Counted from the stretch's first letter, positions 26,609 to 35,386 are shown. The stretch: 64,000 nt of DNA from Ilumatobacteraceae bacterium (GCA_021299715.1 JAJTEL010000002.1:248001-312000); one strand, 5' to 3'. Notes: generated from the letters alone by a model not told the origin. Made by a program: numbers and translations.

Positions 26609-27055
26609 TTGTACATAAAGAAGGAATGGCTAGGGGTTGTTTTTGTCATCGCGGCATTGGCGGGATGTGGTGCTGACCCTTCAAGCCAGCCGGACGCCGA
26701 TGATTTTGCACTTTCAAACAAGGTGACAGGAAGTGTTCGAGAATGGGATGTTGAAGTGAGTGCCAGTAGAGCAAAAGCTGGTGAAGTCACCTTTGCCATT
26801 GCAAACTTTGGCTCCATCCAGCATGAATTCCTTGTGACCAAGACGTCTTTCGAGCCTGGGAAAATTCCACTGGGTGTGAACAATCGCTTCGACGAAGAAC
26901 TTGAAGGAATTGAAGTAGTGGATGAAATTCCCGAATGGCCAGTGAACGAAGCGAAGGTGCTGACACTTGAACTTGAGGCGGGGACTTATGAGTTGTTGTG
27001 CAACATCGAAGGTCACTACGCAAACGGCATGCACCACATGTTTGTCGTTGAATGA
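26609..27055 (+). CDS. Cupredoxin-domain lipoprotein
   Basis: 148 aa. The N-terminus MYIKKEWLGVVFVIAALAGC is a lipoprotein signal with lipobox LAGC (Cys20 lipidated). The rest is one cupredoxin domain with type-1 copper ligands His72 (IQHEF), Cys131, His136 and Met141 (CNIEGHYANGM). It is likely an exported electron-transfer or copper-binding protein on the membrane outer face. I chose the TTG at 26609 because a strong AAGGAG (26596-26601) sits 7 nt upstream; TTG 26585 is further from it. It is divergent from ALDH and convergent with the monooxygenase. The redox partner is not in the window. Confidence 0.82.
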   Translation: MYIKKEWLGVVFVIAALAGCGADPSSQPDADDFALSNKVTGSVREWDVEVSASRAKAGEVTFAIANFGSIQHEFLVTKTSFEPGKIPLGVNNRFDEELEGIEVVDEIPEWPVNEAKVLTLELEAGTYELLCNIEGHYANGMHHMFVVE

Positions 27056-27073
27056 TGCGAGCCAAATAAGGGC

Positions 27074-28666
27074 TTAGGCCAGCACAAATCCTTCGTAGCC
27101 ATTACGTACAACTTCGTTGCACTTATCGACGTATGTAGGGAAACCGATAAGGGGCATGAACACTCTTGGCTTTCCTGGCACATTGGCACCGAGGTACCAA
27201 CTGTTACACGACGGATACAGCGTCATGTCGGCAACAGCGTTCACAAAGGCCACCCAGCCAGCTTGAGATTGTTCCGTGGTTTCAATGACAGACAACTTGT
27301 TTTTTGTCATGTGGTCAATGCAGTCGGTAATCCACTCAACGTGTTGCTCAATAGACATAATCATGTTGGTCAGCACGGAGGGGCTTCCTGGCCCCGACAC
27401 CATGAACATGTTGGGGAAGCCAGCCGTATTTACACCCAAGTATGTAACAGGTCCGGCGTGCCACGCATCGGCCAGCGATACGCCATTGCGGCCGCGAATA
27501 TCTATTTTCAGAAGCGATCCTGTCATGGCATCAAAACCAGTGGCATACACCAAAACATCGAAAGTGTGTTCCACACCGTTGACCATAAGACCGTGTTCAG
27601 TGATTCTTTCAATGGGGTGAGTGTCCACCGCTACCAGTGACACGTTGTCGCGATTGAAGGTTTCGTAATACCCAGTATCGAGACATAAACGCTTACAGCC
27701 AATGACCTGTGTGGGCATAAGAAGTTCTGCTGTTGCCGGATCTTTCACAATTGAGCGAATTTTGTGGCGAACAAACTCGGCCACCAAATCATTCGCATCT
27801 TTACGCAAGAGAAAGTCGTTATATGACGACAAGAATGCAAAGCCCCCTTCCTCCCACCGTCGCTCGAACTCTGCCCACCGCTCTTCTTCGGAGGCGTCAA
27901 GTGCAGATGAGTCTCCACGACGAATGGTGGAACCGAAAGCACCAGTCTGTTGGCGATTGGCTTTTCTGAATTCGGGGTAGCGGGACTTGACGTCTTTGAC
28001 GTAGTCGAGATCGATGGAGTCGTTACGTGCGGGGACGGAGAATGACGCAGTGCGTTGAAACACGGTGAGGTGTTCAGCGTTCTGGGCGATGATGGGAATG
28101 CTTTGAATTGCGGAGGAACCCGTCCCAATGAGTCCCACTCGTTTTCCAGAGAAGTCAACACCATCATGTGGCCATTCACCGGTGTGGTACACGTCTCCGA
28201 CGAATGATTCAGCACCAGAAAAATGAGGTCGATTCGCGGACGACAAACATCCGGTAGCAAAAACTACAAAGCGTGCGGTCACAACATCGTTGGCATCAGT
28301 GGTGACAGTCCACGTGTTGGTGTCTTCGTTGAAATGTGCCGAGACAACGCGAGTAGAGAATTGAATGTCTTTGCGAAGGTCGAAACGGTCTGCCACGTGT
28401 TGGGCATATTTCAAGATTTCAGGCTGTGGGGCATATCGCTCTGTCCACTCCCACTCTTGTTGTAGGGCTTCGTCAAAACTGTAGGAGTACTCCACGCTTT
28501 CAACGTCGCAGCGCGCGCCGGGGTACCGGTTCCAGTACCACGTGCCGCCAACGTCGGTACCTGCTTCAAAGACGCGAACAGACATGTCTAGTTCTCGTGC
28601 TTTGACGATTGTGTACATGCCGGCAAAGCCTGCGCCAACGACCGCAATATCAACTGAACGTTCCAC
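27074..28666 (-). CDS. Flavin-dependent (Baeyer-Villiger type) monooxygenase
   Basis: 530 aa. The FAD Rossmann motif VVGAGFAGMY is at residues 9-18 and the NADPH motif LIGTGSSAIQ near 190. Between them lies FVGDVYHTGEWP, matching the type I Baeyer-Villiger fingerprint FxGxxxHTxxWP. YWNRYPGARCDVES is also typical. These enzymes insert oxygen next to ketone carbonyls to give esters or lactones, using NADPH and O2. The start is GTG at 28666, behind GAGGGGG. It lies 30 bp after the CobW-like gene, so it is probably in the same minus-strand operon. Substrate unknown. Confidence 0.9.
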   Translation of the reverse strand: MERSVDIAVVGAGFAGMYTIVKARELDMSVRVFEAGTDVGGTWYWNRYPGARCDVESVEYSYSFDEALQQEWEWTERYAPQPEILKYAQHVADRFDLRKDIQFSTRVVSAHFNEDTNTWTVTTDANDVVTARFVVFATGCLSSANRPHFSGAESFVGDVYHTGEWPHDGVDFSGKRVGLIGTGSSAIQSIPIIAQNAEHLTVFQRTASFSVPARNDSIDLDYVKDVKSRYPEFRKANRQQTGAFGSTIRRGDSSALDASEEERWAEFERRWEEGGFAFLSSYNDFLLRKDANDLVAEFVRHKIRSIVKDPATAELLMPTQVIGCKRLCLDTGYYETFNRDNVSLVAVDTHPIERITEHGLMVNGVEHTFDVLVYATGFDAMTGSLLKIDIRGRNGVSLADAWHAGPVTYLGVNTAGFPNMFMVSGPGSPSVLTNMIMSIEQHVEWITDCIDHMTKNKLSVIETTEQSQAGWVAFVNAVADMTLYPSCNSWYLGANVPGKPRVFMPLIGFPTYVDKCNEVVRNGYEGFVLA

Positions 28667-28696
28667 GTCGCCCCCTCTGTGGTTCAGTGACGAACC

Positions 28697-29533
28697 TTAC
28701 TCTGACGAAATCAGCACAATGCCTGTTGGGGCGGCATCGATTGCGGAGAGCGCTCGGTGGTGGCCTGTTTGTTGCACCAAAACACATTCGCCATCAGAAA
28801 GTTCCACAATGCCCTTGGCACGCACAATTGAACGTGGAAGCGCAGTGAGGAATTCCAGGAGTTCGTTCCGGCTTGGCGGGCGAGAGAAATGGTGGGTTCG
28901 CGAAGAGAAACGGTTGTGCGCTCCGGGTGCTGGGTCGATACGAGGAGACGGTTGTGCATCGACAAGAAACGCAAGTATCTCAGCAGTGGTAGCGACCGCG
29001 GGTGTCTGCGGTGCAAGTGCGGAGACAATTAATTCCACTTCGTTCCTCTGCACATCGGTTGCAATGTCGGTCTTAGTGAAAGCAAGAAGATGTGCGGCGC
29101 GAACTTGACGTTCAAGAGTTGAACGAATGAGTTCATTGCGGTGATTGTCCGAAAATTCTGACGCGTCGATCAAAACCACAGTTCCGGCAGGGGAGAGCCC
29201 AGAGATATGCGTGTAGGCCGCAACACTTGCAGGGTCTGCCACCCCACTTGCTTCAATAATCACCGTTGACGGAATTGTTGGTCTGTCCAAGAGCGTAAAG
29301 AGTGTGTCTGCAAGTGAGCCACCAATTGCACAGCAGATGCATCCGTTCGTTAATTCAATTGTGTCTGCGTGTGTCTGGCGAATGAGTGAAGCATCAATAT
29401 TCACATCGCCAAAGTCGTTTACTACAACTGCAACATTTGTTGCTCCACCACTCAGCAGTGCGTTAATAAAAGTGGTTTTTCCCGATCCCAGATATCCGGC
29501 GATAACGAATGTGGGTACACGTGGGTTTGTCAC
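28697..29533 (-). CDS. CobW/G3E-family metallochaperone GTPase
   Basis: 278 aa. The P-loop GYLGSGKTT is at residues 13-21, the metal-binding CxCC motif (NGCICC) is Cys65-x-Cys67-Cys68, and TKTD serves as the NKxD-like motif. A short CobW C-terminal domain follows. G3E GTPases deliver zinc, cobalt or nickel to client enzymes. Its GTG start overlaps the stop of the amidohydrolase gene (GTGA, 29530-29533), so the two are translated together and the metal-dependent amidohydrolase is the obvious candidate client. Metal specificity is not visible. Confidence 0.88.
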   Translation of the reverse strand: MTNPRVPTFVIAGYLGSGKTTFINALLSGGATNVAVVVNDFGDVNIDASLIRQTHADTIELTNGCICCAIGGSLADTLFTLLDRPTIPSTVIIEASGVADPASVAAYTHISGLSPAGTVVLIDASEFSDNHRNELIRSTLERQVRAAHLLAFTKTDIATDVQRNEVELIVSALAPQTPAVATTAEILAFLVDAQPSPRIDPAPGAHNRFSSRTHHFSRPPSRNELLEFLTALPRSIVRAKGIVELSDGECVLVQQTGHHRALSAIDAAPTGIVLISSE

Positions 29534-31203
29534 GATGAGTGAACAGGCCGTTCGTAAGGAACGCCGCCTACAACGGTTCCCCAGATAGTGATGTTTCGAA
29601 TTTCCATCGGGTCAACCGTGTATGGGTCATCGTCGAGCACGGTCATGTCGGCATACTTACCCACTTCAAGCGAACCAACAAGGTGGTCCATGTGAAGTTG
29701 GTATGCCGCATCAATGGTGGCTGCATGAAATGCGCGATCGATAGAGATCTTCTCGTTCTCGCCAAGCACCTGATTACTAGCAGTTCTTCGGTTGACCGCA
29801 CACCACATGGTGTGTAAGTGGCCCGGTGGAGTCACGGGTGCATCTGTATGAAATGAATAGGGGAGGCCAATGCGATCTGCAGAGCCGCACGGATTCATGC
29901 CGTGCGCGCGGTCTGGACCTACGGTGATGTCTCGATGCTGATCACCCCAATAGAACACATGATTGACGAAAAAGTTGGCGCACATGCCAAGGTTCCGGGC
30001 CTTACGCATTTGCGCGTGAGTCATCAACTGAGCGTGAGTGACTGTATGTCTATGGTCAAGCCACGGGGTTTCCTGCAGAAGTTGTTCGATGGCGTCAATG
30101 AATACTTGTGATGTGGTGCTGCCATTGCAGTGGCAGTGAATTCCAATTCCTGCTTTATGGAATGGGCGCAGATAGTCCACCACTTGTTCTGGTGGCAATA
30201 GAAACAGTCCATGATCGTCGCCCGTGTAGTAGCCGGGCCACTGAACAACTGCGGTAAATCCTTGAATAGATCCGTCGAGAACCATCTTGACGATGGGGAA
30301 ATGAAGCTTGTGATGAGACTTCGTTCGAGCCGAGTGAATACGTTCCACAGCATCGGGCATGTCGTTCACCGCACCAATCACGCGTGAGGCTGCCACCATT
30401 CGAACAGGAAATGTTTCGTCTTGCGTTGTCTCTACTGTCATGGCGAGAGCCTCATCATTGAGGTGAAGTGTGACGCCTAAGTCAGTTGCAGTGGTGATGC
30501 CCGCATTGCGCATTGACGCTCCGTACTGGACAACTGTCTCTTGTTCGAAAATGAGGCGACCAATGGCACGAAACTCATCTTTCGATAACGCCATCGCCGC
30601 AGGCTCACGAAGTTCGCCGTTGGGTTCTCCGTTGTCGTCAAAACCCACGCCGGGAGCGGGGTGACCTGGGCCAATGTCGTACTTTTGCAGAGCGAACGAG
30701 TTGATAGTTGCTAAGTGGCCACTTGCGTGAAACACGAACACCGGATGTTCGGTAGTAGCTGCATCAAGGTGGTGGCGCGATAAGCGTTCTGTTTTCAAAT
30801 AGATGGGGTCAAACCCCGCAACGATGATTGATTCTCCAAGTGGCGTGCGCACTGCAATGTCTCGAACGCGTTCGGCAAGTTCTTCTGTGGACTTCACACC
30901 ATCGATGACTTCGCCATTGGGCATCATGCGCGGGAACCAACCGACATATGGAATGTGATGGAACATTCCGGCCATCACGTGCGAATGTGCTTCCACAAAG
31001 CCGGCAGTGAGAATTTTGTTCTCGAAGCGCCGATCGATGTTTGTGATTCCCCACGACTGGCATTCTTCAAGCGTGCCCACACCCAGAACCTTGCCATCGC
31101 GCACGGCAATTGCAGTGCCCGTTGGGCGAGAGGGATTAGCCGTGCGAATAAGTCGAGCGGTATAGATGACGTCGGATGTCGACGCTGATTTCGATGAAGC
31201 CAC
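29530..31203 (-). CDS. YtcJ-like metal-dependent amidohydrolase
   Basis: 557 aa amidohydrolase-3 family enzyme. The metal-binding HxH is in GFVEAHSHVMAG (near residue 75). Further ligands are IHCHCNG, THAQLMTH and the catalytic Asp in SFHTDAPVTPP. The C-terminal beta-sandwich has EVGKYADMTVLDDDP. The family hydrolyses C-N bonds in cyclic amides, N-acyl compounds or formyl groups; the substrate here is unknown. The start is GTG at 31203, which I accept because no other start fits. It forms a translationally coupled pair with the CobW-like gene, then the monooxygenase. Confidence 0.87.
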   Translation of the reverse strand: MASSKSASTSDVIYTARLIRTANPSRPTGTAIAVRDGKVLGVGTLEECQSWGITNIDRRFENKILTAGFVEAHSHVMAGMFHHIPYVGWFPRMMPNGEVIDGVKSTEELAERVRDIAVRTPLGESIIVAGFDPIYLKTERLSRHHLDAATTEHPVFVFHASGHLATINSFALQKYDIGPGHPAPGVGFDDNGEPNGELREPAAMALSKDEFRAIGRLIFEQETVVQYGASMRNAGITTATDLGVTLHLNDEALAMTVETTQDETFPVRMVAASRVIGAVNDMPDAVERIHSARTKSHHKLHFPIVKMVLDGSIQGFTAVVQWPGYYTGDDHGLFLLPPEQVVDYLRPFHKAGIGIHCHCNGSTTSQVFIDAIEQLLQETPWLDHRHTVTHAQLMTHAQMRKARNLGMCANFFVNHVFYWGDQHRDITVGPDRAHGMNPCGSADRIGLPYSFHTDAPVTPPGHLHTMWCAVNRRTASNQVLGENEKISIDRAFHAATIDAAYQLHMDHLVGSLEVGKYADMTVLDDDPYTVDPMEIRNITIWGTVVGGVPYERPVHSS

Positions 31204-31224
31204 CTAGTCAGTCTTGCCGACTAG
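31204..31224. other. Inverted repeat between the helicase and amidohydrolase genes
   Basis: CTAGTC and GACTAG are separated by 9 nt, just after the helicase stop and immediately before the amidohydrolase GTG. It could be a weak terminator or an operator; there is no U-tract. Confidence 0.35.
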
Positions 31225-31233
31225 ACATGGGTT

Positions 31234-32994
31234 CTAGTAACTGCGTGCTGGCTTTTTGCGAGCGCCAGCGGCTTTACCGCGTGGTCCGGGGCGTGAGCCA
31301 CGACTTTCGGTGCGCGGGCCACGTGCGGGACGATCATCTCCACCGCGTGCTGGACGGTCGTCACGGCCACGGAAATTGCCACCGCCGCGTGCTGGACGGT
31401 CATCGCGATTGCGTGCGGGGCGGTCGTCACGACCACCACGTGGTGCACGGTCGTCACGGCCACGGAAACCGCGGTCGTCGCGTGCAGGGCGGTCATCACG
31501 ATTGCGTGGTGCGCGGTCGTCACGGTCGAAGCGCGGACGATCATCACGTGCGGGTCGCTCGTCGGCACGGAACTCGCGATTGCGGAACTCTCCACCACCG
31601 CGTGCTGGACGGTCATCGCGACCACCACGTGGTGCGCGGTCGTCGCGGTCGAAGCGTGGACGATCATCGCGGTCACGGCGGTCTCCACGACGGTCGTCGC
31701 GGTCGCGGAACTCACGACGTGGACCACCAGAAGAGCGTCCACCTTGACGACGTGGACCACCAGAGGAGCGTCCACCACGATTTTGTGGGCGACGCTCTTC
31801 AATGTCTGGCATCTCGCGCTTTGTGCGCTCGCCGGGTGCAATTTCAGTGAGGATGTCGTCGCCGAGAACAACTGTCTTTGTGATGGGGTCGATGCCTGCA
31901 TCACGAGCAAGACGCTTCACATGGCGACGCATGTTCTCAGTCACCATTGTGACAACGGTTCCTTCTGCGCCAGCACGTGCGGTACGGCCAGAGCGGTGAA
32001 GGAATGCTTTGTGCTCTTCGGGCGGATCGGCGTGAATAACAACTGCAATGTCGTCAACGTGAATACCGCGAGCCGCAATGTCTGTTGCGACAAGCGTGTC
32101 TACTTTTCCGTTCGACAACGCAGCGAGGTTGCGTGCGCGAACGGCTTGTGACAAGTCACCATGCAGTTCAACGCTGGGAACTCCAGCGGAAACAAGAGCT
32201 GCCGTCAGTTTGCGAGCTCCGTGCTTGGTGCGTGTAAAGACAAGTGAACGACCAGGTGCTGCACACAAGTCAGCAATGATGTCGAATCGGTTGCCCTGAG
32301 TTACCTGGAAGAAGTAGTGCGTCATCGCAGCTTCTTCTTCATCGTTTGATTCCACTTCGTGTGTGACGGGATTGCTGAGGAACTTGCGTACCAATTTGTC
32401 GATACCGCGGTCGAGAGTTGCAGAGAACAACAAGCGCTGACCTTCACGAGGTGTCTTTTCCAAAATGCGAGTGACATGCTCGAGGAATCCAAGCTCTGCC
32501 ATGTGATCTGCTTCGTCCAAAATGGTGACTTCAACAGCGTCGAGTTCAATTTGGCCCGACTCCATAAGGTCGATGAAACGGCCGGGACATGCCACAACAA
32601 TGTCAACGCCATTGCGCATGGCATTGATTTGTCCGTTGTAGCTAACGCCGCCGTACACGGTGGCTGTGCGCATACCAAGTGCATCGGCAAGTGGCACAAG
32701 GACGTCACGTACTTGGTTTGCTAATTCGCGAGTAGGAACCAAGATGACCGCACGTGGGCGGTATCTATCGCGATGATTTCCGCTGTTGTGCAAACGGGTA
32801 AGCATTGGCAAACAGAAGGCAAGTGTTTTGCCAGATCCGGTGCGGCCACGACCAAGCGTGTCGCGTCCTGACAAGGCATCGGCAATGGTGGCCTGCTGAA
32901 TGGGGAAAGGGTTGACAATGCCTTGATGGGCAAGTTCGTCAACCAGGGGCGTGGGCAGACCGAGGTCAGCAAAAGAAACAGGACGGGGGTCCAT
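31234..32994 (-). CDS. DEAD-box ATP-dependent RNA helicase with RDD/RGG-rich tail
   Basis: 586 aa. Core motifs: Q motif PFPIQQATI, motif I RTGSGKT, PTREL, motif II DEAD (ILDEADHMAEL), motif III SAT, and HRSGRTAR (VI). Residues about 1-395 are the helicase core. Residues about 400-586 are a low-complexity tail of RDDRPAR, RGGGR and RFDRDDRAPR units, ending KKPARSY, likely an RNA-binding disordered region. Such helicases act in cold adaptation, ribosome assembly and mRNA decay. The start ATG lies behind GGGAG that is itself inside a hairpin (32998-33027). Confidence 0.94.
   Translation of the reverse strand: MDPRPVSFADLGLPTPLVDELAHQGIVNPFPIQQATIADALSGRDTLGRGRTGSGKTLAFCLPMLTRLHNSGNHRDRYRPRAVILVPTRELANQVRDVLVPLADALGMRTATVYGGVSYNGQINAMRNGVDIVVACPGRFIDLMESGQIELDAVEVTILDEADHMAELGFLEHVTRILEKTPREGQRLLFSATLDRGIDKLVRKFLSNPVTHEVESNDEEEAAMTHYFFQVTQGNRFDIIADLCAAPGRSLVFTRTKHGARKLTAALVSAGVPSVELHGDLSQAVRARNLAALSNGKVDTLVATDIAARGIHVDDIAVVIHADPPEEHKAFLHRSGRTARAGAEGTVVTMVTENMRRHVKRLARDAGIDPITKTVVLGDDILTEIAPGERTKREMPDIEERRPQNRGGRSSGGPRRQGGRSSGGPRREFRDRDDRRGDRRDRDDRPRFDRDDRAPRGGRDDRPARGGGEFRNREFRADERPARDDRPRFDRDDRAPRNRDDRPARDDRGFRGRDDRAPRGGRDDRPARNRDDRPARGGGNFRGRDDRPARGGDDRPARGPRTESRGSRPGPRGKAAGARKKPARSY
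31250..31770 (-). repeat. Tandem degenerate repeats encoding the helicase tail
   Basis: About 520 bp of short in-frame repeats (multiples of about 24-48 bp) encode RDDRPAR/GGRDDR units. The repetition also opens long spurious reading frames on both strands. Confidence 0.8.
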
Positions 32995-32997
32995 GGG

Positions 32998-33027
32998 GGT
33001 ATCTCCCTTGTAAGGGCCATAGATACC
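32998..33027 (-). promoter_or_regulatory. Leader hairpin hiding the helicase ribosome-binding site
   Basis: Outer arms GGTATCT/AGATACC enclose an inner perfect hairpin CCCTT-AC-AAGGG. In the mRNA the AAGGGAG ribosome-binding site falls within this structure, 3 nt before which the ATG context begins, so folding could limit translation. Temperature control is a possibility, not shown. Confidence 0.5.
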
Positions 33028-33081
33028 GGTTTGTACCCATGGACAAATGAATGAGTTTCCACCGTACAGCAGAACCTGTGG

Positions 33082-33102
33082 AAAAACTAGGGATATCCCC
33101 AG
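33082..33102 (-). terminator. Intrinsic terminator of the PPOX gene
   Basis: On the minus strand, 12 nt after the stop codon, CTGGGG-ATAT-CCCTAG is followed directly by TTTTT. This is the clearest hairpin-plus-U-tract in the window. Confidence 0.75.
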
Positions 33103-33114
33103 ATTTCTTTGTTG

Positions 33115-33507
33115 TTAGTGCAGCGTGACCTTTATTGCGCCATCGCCTGCTGTTGTTCCTTTGCCAAGAAGCTTCTTCACAAGCGACATGACCCCCAACA
33201 GTTTTGTTCCGATGGAGTACTTCTTTTCGATGAGCTTTGTCACTTTCTTGGCGTCGTCGTCACCGAGAACAACGGCGCTTCCGATGTGTGTGATGGCACC
33301 CTCTGAAATTTTTCCGCTCATGTTGCACACCGTGAGAGTGGCACGCGCATCGTGACGGATTCGTCGAACTTTGTATGCATCGGGCTCGGTGGTGAATGCA
33401 TAACCACCGTCAAAAGGAACAATCCACACCGGTGTCGCAACAGGAGTGCCATCTTTTTTATACGTCACAAACGAAACGTATTTGGCGGAGTCGAGATCTG
33501 CAGGCAT
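33115..33507 (-). CDS. PPOX-class (F420/flavin-binding split-barrel) protein
   Basis: 130 aa. The split-barrel flavin-reductase fold is suggested by YVSFVTYKKDGTPVATPVW, GYAFTTEPDAYKVRRIRHD and ARATLTVCN. These match the small PPOX/pyridoxamine-oxidase-like proteins that in actinobacteria often bind coenzyme F420. Substrate unknown. I chose the ATG at 33507 with GAGGAA upstream; the frame further upstream only reads through tRNA-Pro. It lies 29 bp downstream of tRNA-Pro on the same strand and ends at a good terminator, so it may share the tRNA transcript. Confidence 0.85.
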   Translation of the reverse strand: MPADLDSAKYVSFVTYKKDGTPVATPVWIVPFDGGYAFTTEPDAYKVRRIRHDARATLTVCNMSGKISEGAITHIGSAVVLGDDDAKKVTKLIEKKYSIGTKLLGVMSLVKKLLGKGTTAGDGAIKVTLH

Positions 33508-33538
33508 GCGATTTCCTCGTTGTTGATGGTCGAAATGG

Positions 33539-33611
33539 TCGGGGTGGGGAGACTTGAACTCCCGGCCTCCTGGTCCCAAACCAGGCACGCTACCAACTGC
33601 GCCACACCCCG
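33539..33611 (-). tRNA. tRNA-Pro (TGG)
   Basis: A 73-nt cloverleaf on the minus strand: acceptor CGGGGTG/CACCCCG, anticodon stem CCTGG/CCAGG with loop TTTGGGA (anticodon TGG), T loop TTCAAGT, encoded CCA at 33536-33538. A -10 box TAGCGT lies at 33625-33630. Confidence 0.96.
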
Positions 33612-33654
33612 TGGTGTCCGAATAACGCTATCGGTACTCAGACGATTGTGAGAA

Positions 33655-33924
33655 CTACTTGGCTCGTTTTGCTTCGCGTGCCAAGCGTCGCGCGGTACGA
33701 CCAGTGGGTTCTAGATGGCGATGATCGAGGTCGCCCACTTCTGCACCGTTCGAAAAAAGAACTCTGTAGCGCAGCCAGTTGAAGCCGTTGGCCAAGATGA
33801 CCTTGCCTTCAGTGCCTTCGGGGGCGTCGTCGATTCCGGCTTTGGCAACCACTTTGTCGCCAACCCGCAAATTGATTTGACCCTGGTGAGGGTTGGCAAG
33901 TGCGTGGGGCTTCCAAAGCGTCAT
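33655..33924 (-). CDS. Small basic SH3-like hypothetical protein (89 aa)
   Basis: I do not recognise a named family. Residues about 20-65 look like a small SH3/KOW-type beta barrel (LRVGDKVVAKAG, EGKVILANGFNWLRYRVLFSNG), and the C-terminal 20 residues are strongly basic (RTARRLAREAKRAK). This combination suggests RNA or ribosome binding, as inference. A GGAG ribosome-binding site precedes the ATG. It is divergent from tig. Confidence 0.7.
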   Translation of the reverse strand: MTLWKPHALANPHQGQINLRVGDKVVAKAGIDDAPEGTEGKVILANGFNWLRYRVLFSNGAEVGDLDHRHLEPTGRTARRLAREAKRAK

Positions 33925-33966
33925 GTCTCCATTATTGCTGGAAAGTGAGCAGTGAGGGCGAACCGA

Positions 33967-33972
33967 TACACT
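33967..33972 (+). promoter_or_regulatory. -10 box of tig
   Basis: TACACT lies 9 nt before the GTG at 33982, giving at most a 2-4 nt leader. Confidence 0.4.
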
Positions 33973-33981
33973 CCGAACCCT

Positions 33982-35370
33982 GTGAAAAGCACTCTCGAAG
34001 CCCTAGAAGGCAACATGGTCAAGCTCTCCATCGAGGTTGACGAGGCCGAATTTGATCGCAACATCGACGCCGCGTTCCGCAAGATCGCCCGTGAAGTACG
34101 TCTGCCGGGGTTTCGCCCAGGCAAGGCTCCACGTCGAATCTTGGAAGCGCGAATCGGAATCGATGCCGCACTTGGTCAGGCACTGCAAGACGCAATCCCT
34201 GAATACCTAGGTAAGGCCGTACGCGAGCACAACATTGATCTGATCGCGCAGCCAAACGTCACGCTGTTGAACAACAACGACCCAGTCACCGAAGAGAACC
34301 CCACTCCGGCACCGTTTGAGTATCCAGTGAAGTTTGAAGCAACGTGTGAAGTACGTCCGGAAATTCAAGTACCTGGTTATGCGGGTCTTCGTGTTGAACT
34401 TGTGAACCCGTCGCTGTCAGACGAAGAACTCGACGAAGCAATCTCTACCGAACGCCGTCGTTTCGGAACGCTTGTCGATGTTGATCGTGCCGCCGAAGTT
34501 GGCGACAATGTGGTGATCGATTTAGTGGGCACACGCAACGGCGAACCTGTTCCCGGATTAAACGTCGACGAATGGACCTATGAAGTAGGTCGCGGTTGGG
34601 TAGCGCCCGGCTTCGACGATCAACTCACTGGGGCAAAGAAGGGCGATTCACTCACCTTTACTGCGGTTCCGAATGGCACCGAAGAAGAAGCCGATTTCGC
34701 TATCACCGTCAATCGTGTTCAAACTCTTGAAATTCCTGAACTCACTAATGAATGGGTTGCTGAAAACATCGCCGACGCCGACACCATCGACGAATGGAAG
34801 ACATCACTTCGTGCCCGTTACGAAGAGATGCGCATGAACCAAATGCGTCGCACAGTTGTCGATCGCCTCACCGACGAACTTGAAAAACTCGTCGAAATCG
34901 AAGCGCCCGAAGCAATGGTGAACAACGATCTCCAAGCTCGCGTACAAAACACGTTGCAGCAATTCCAAGCACAAGGCATTGCACTCGACCAGTGGTTGTC
35001 TGCTACTGGCCAAGACGCCGATTCGTTTATTGCTGGTATGAAGACGCAATCCGAAAAGGCGGTCAAAGTCGACCTTGCACTTCGGGCTGTCGCTTCTGCC
35101 GAAGGAATCGAAGTTTCCGATGCTGACCTTGAAGCCGAATTTGAGCAAATCGGTGTTCGAGTTGGCGAAAAGACCGCAAAGGTACGCCGCGCATACGAGC
35201 AGAACGATGCGGTTGCCGACTTGGTGGCACAAATGCGCAAGTCACAGGCGCTCGAGTGGCTCCTACATAACGTCACTTTTGTAGACCAGAATGGGGAAGT
35301 GCTCAGCACCGATACCGTCCTTGGTGAGCACGACCACGATCATGACCACGACGGTCACGACCACGACTAA
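33982..35370 (+). CDS. tig: Trigger factor (ribosome-associated chaperone and PPIase)
   Basis: 462 aa. The N-terminal ribosome-binding domain carries the signature [17 protein letters not shown] (residues about 40-56). The central FKBP-like PPIase domain includes [14 protein letters not shown] and [15 protein letters not shown]. The C-terminal chaperone arms follow. The extreme C-terminus is an unusual [14 protein letters not shown] tail that could bind metal. I chose the GTG at 33982 ([15 protein letters not shown]), the usual trigger-factor beginning. It is followed by clpP and clpX, the classical arrangement. Confidence 0.95.
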   Translation: MKSTLEALEGNMVKLSIEVDEAEFDRNIDAAFRKIAREVRLPGFRPGKAPRRILEARIGIDAALGQALQDAIPEYLGKAVREHNIDLIAQPNVTLLNNNDPVTEENPTPAPFEYPVKFEATCEVRPEIQVPGYAGLRVELVNPSLSDEELDEAISTERRRFGTLVDVDRAAEVGDNVVIDLVGTRNGEPVPGLNVDEWTYEVGRGWVAPGFDDQLTGAKKGDSLTFTAVPNGTEEEADFAITVNRVQTLEIPELTNEWVAENIADADTIDEWKTSLRARYEEMRMNQMRRTVVDRLTDELEKLVEIEAPEAMVNNDLQARVQNTLQQFQAQGIALDQWLSATGQDADSFIAGMKTQSEKAVKVDLALRAVASAEGIEVSDADLEAEFEQIGVRVGEKTAKVRRAYEQNDAVADLVAQMRKSQALEWLLHNVTFVDQNGEVLSTDTVLGEHDHDHDHDGHDHD

Positions 35371-35386
35371 ATCAAGGAACGACGCA

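Noticed and set aside
28542-29108. A 188-codon plus-strand frame with no interruption
   Set aside because: It lies antisense to the monooxygenase start and the CobW-like gene, both with strong motifs.
31176-31850. A 224-codon plus-strand frame rich in His, Arg and Asp, and a 229-codon minus-strand frame over the same area
   Set aside because: Both are alternative-frame readings of the DEAD-box helicase tail repeats; composition is low-complexity, and the helicase frame has a recognised domain.
33508-33588. A longer start for the PPOX gene
   Set aside because: The extra codons are the translated sequence of tRNA-Pro.
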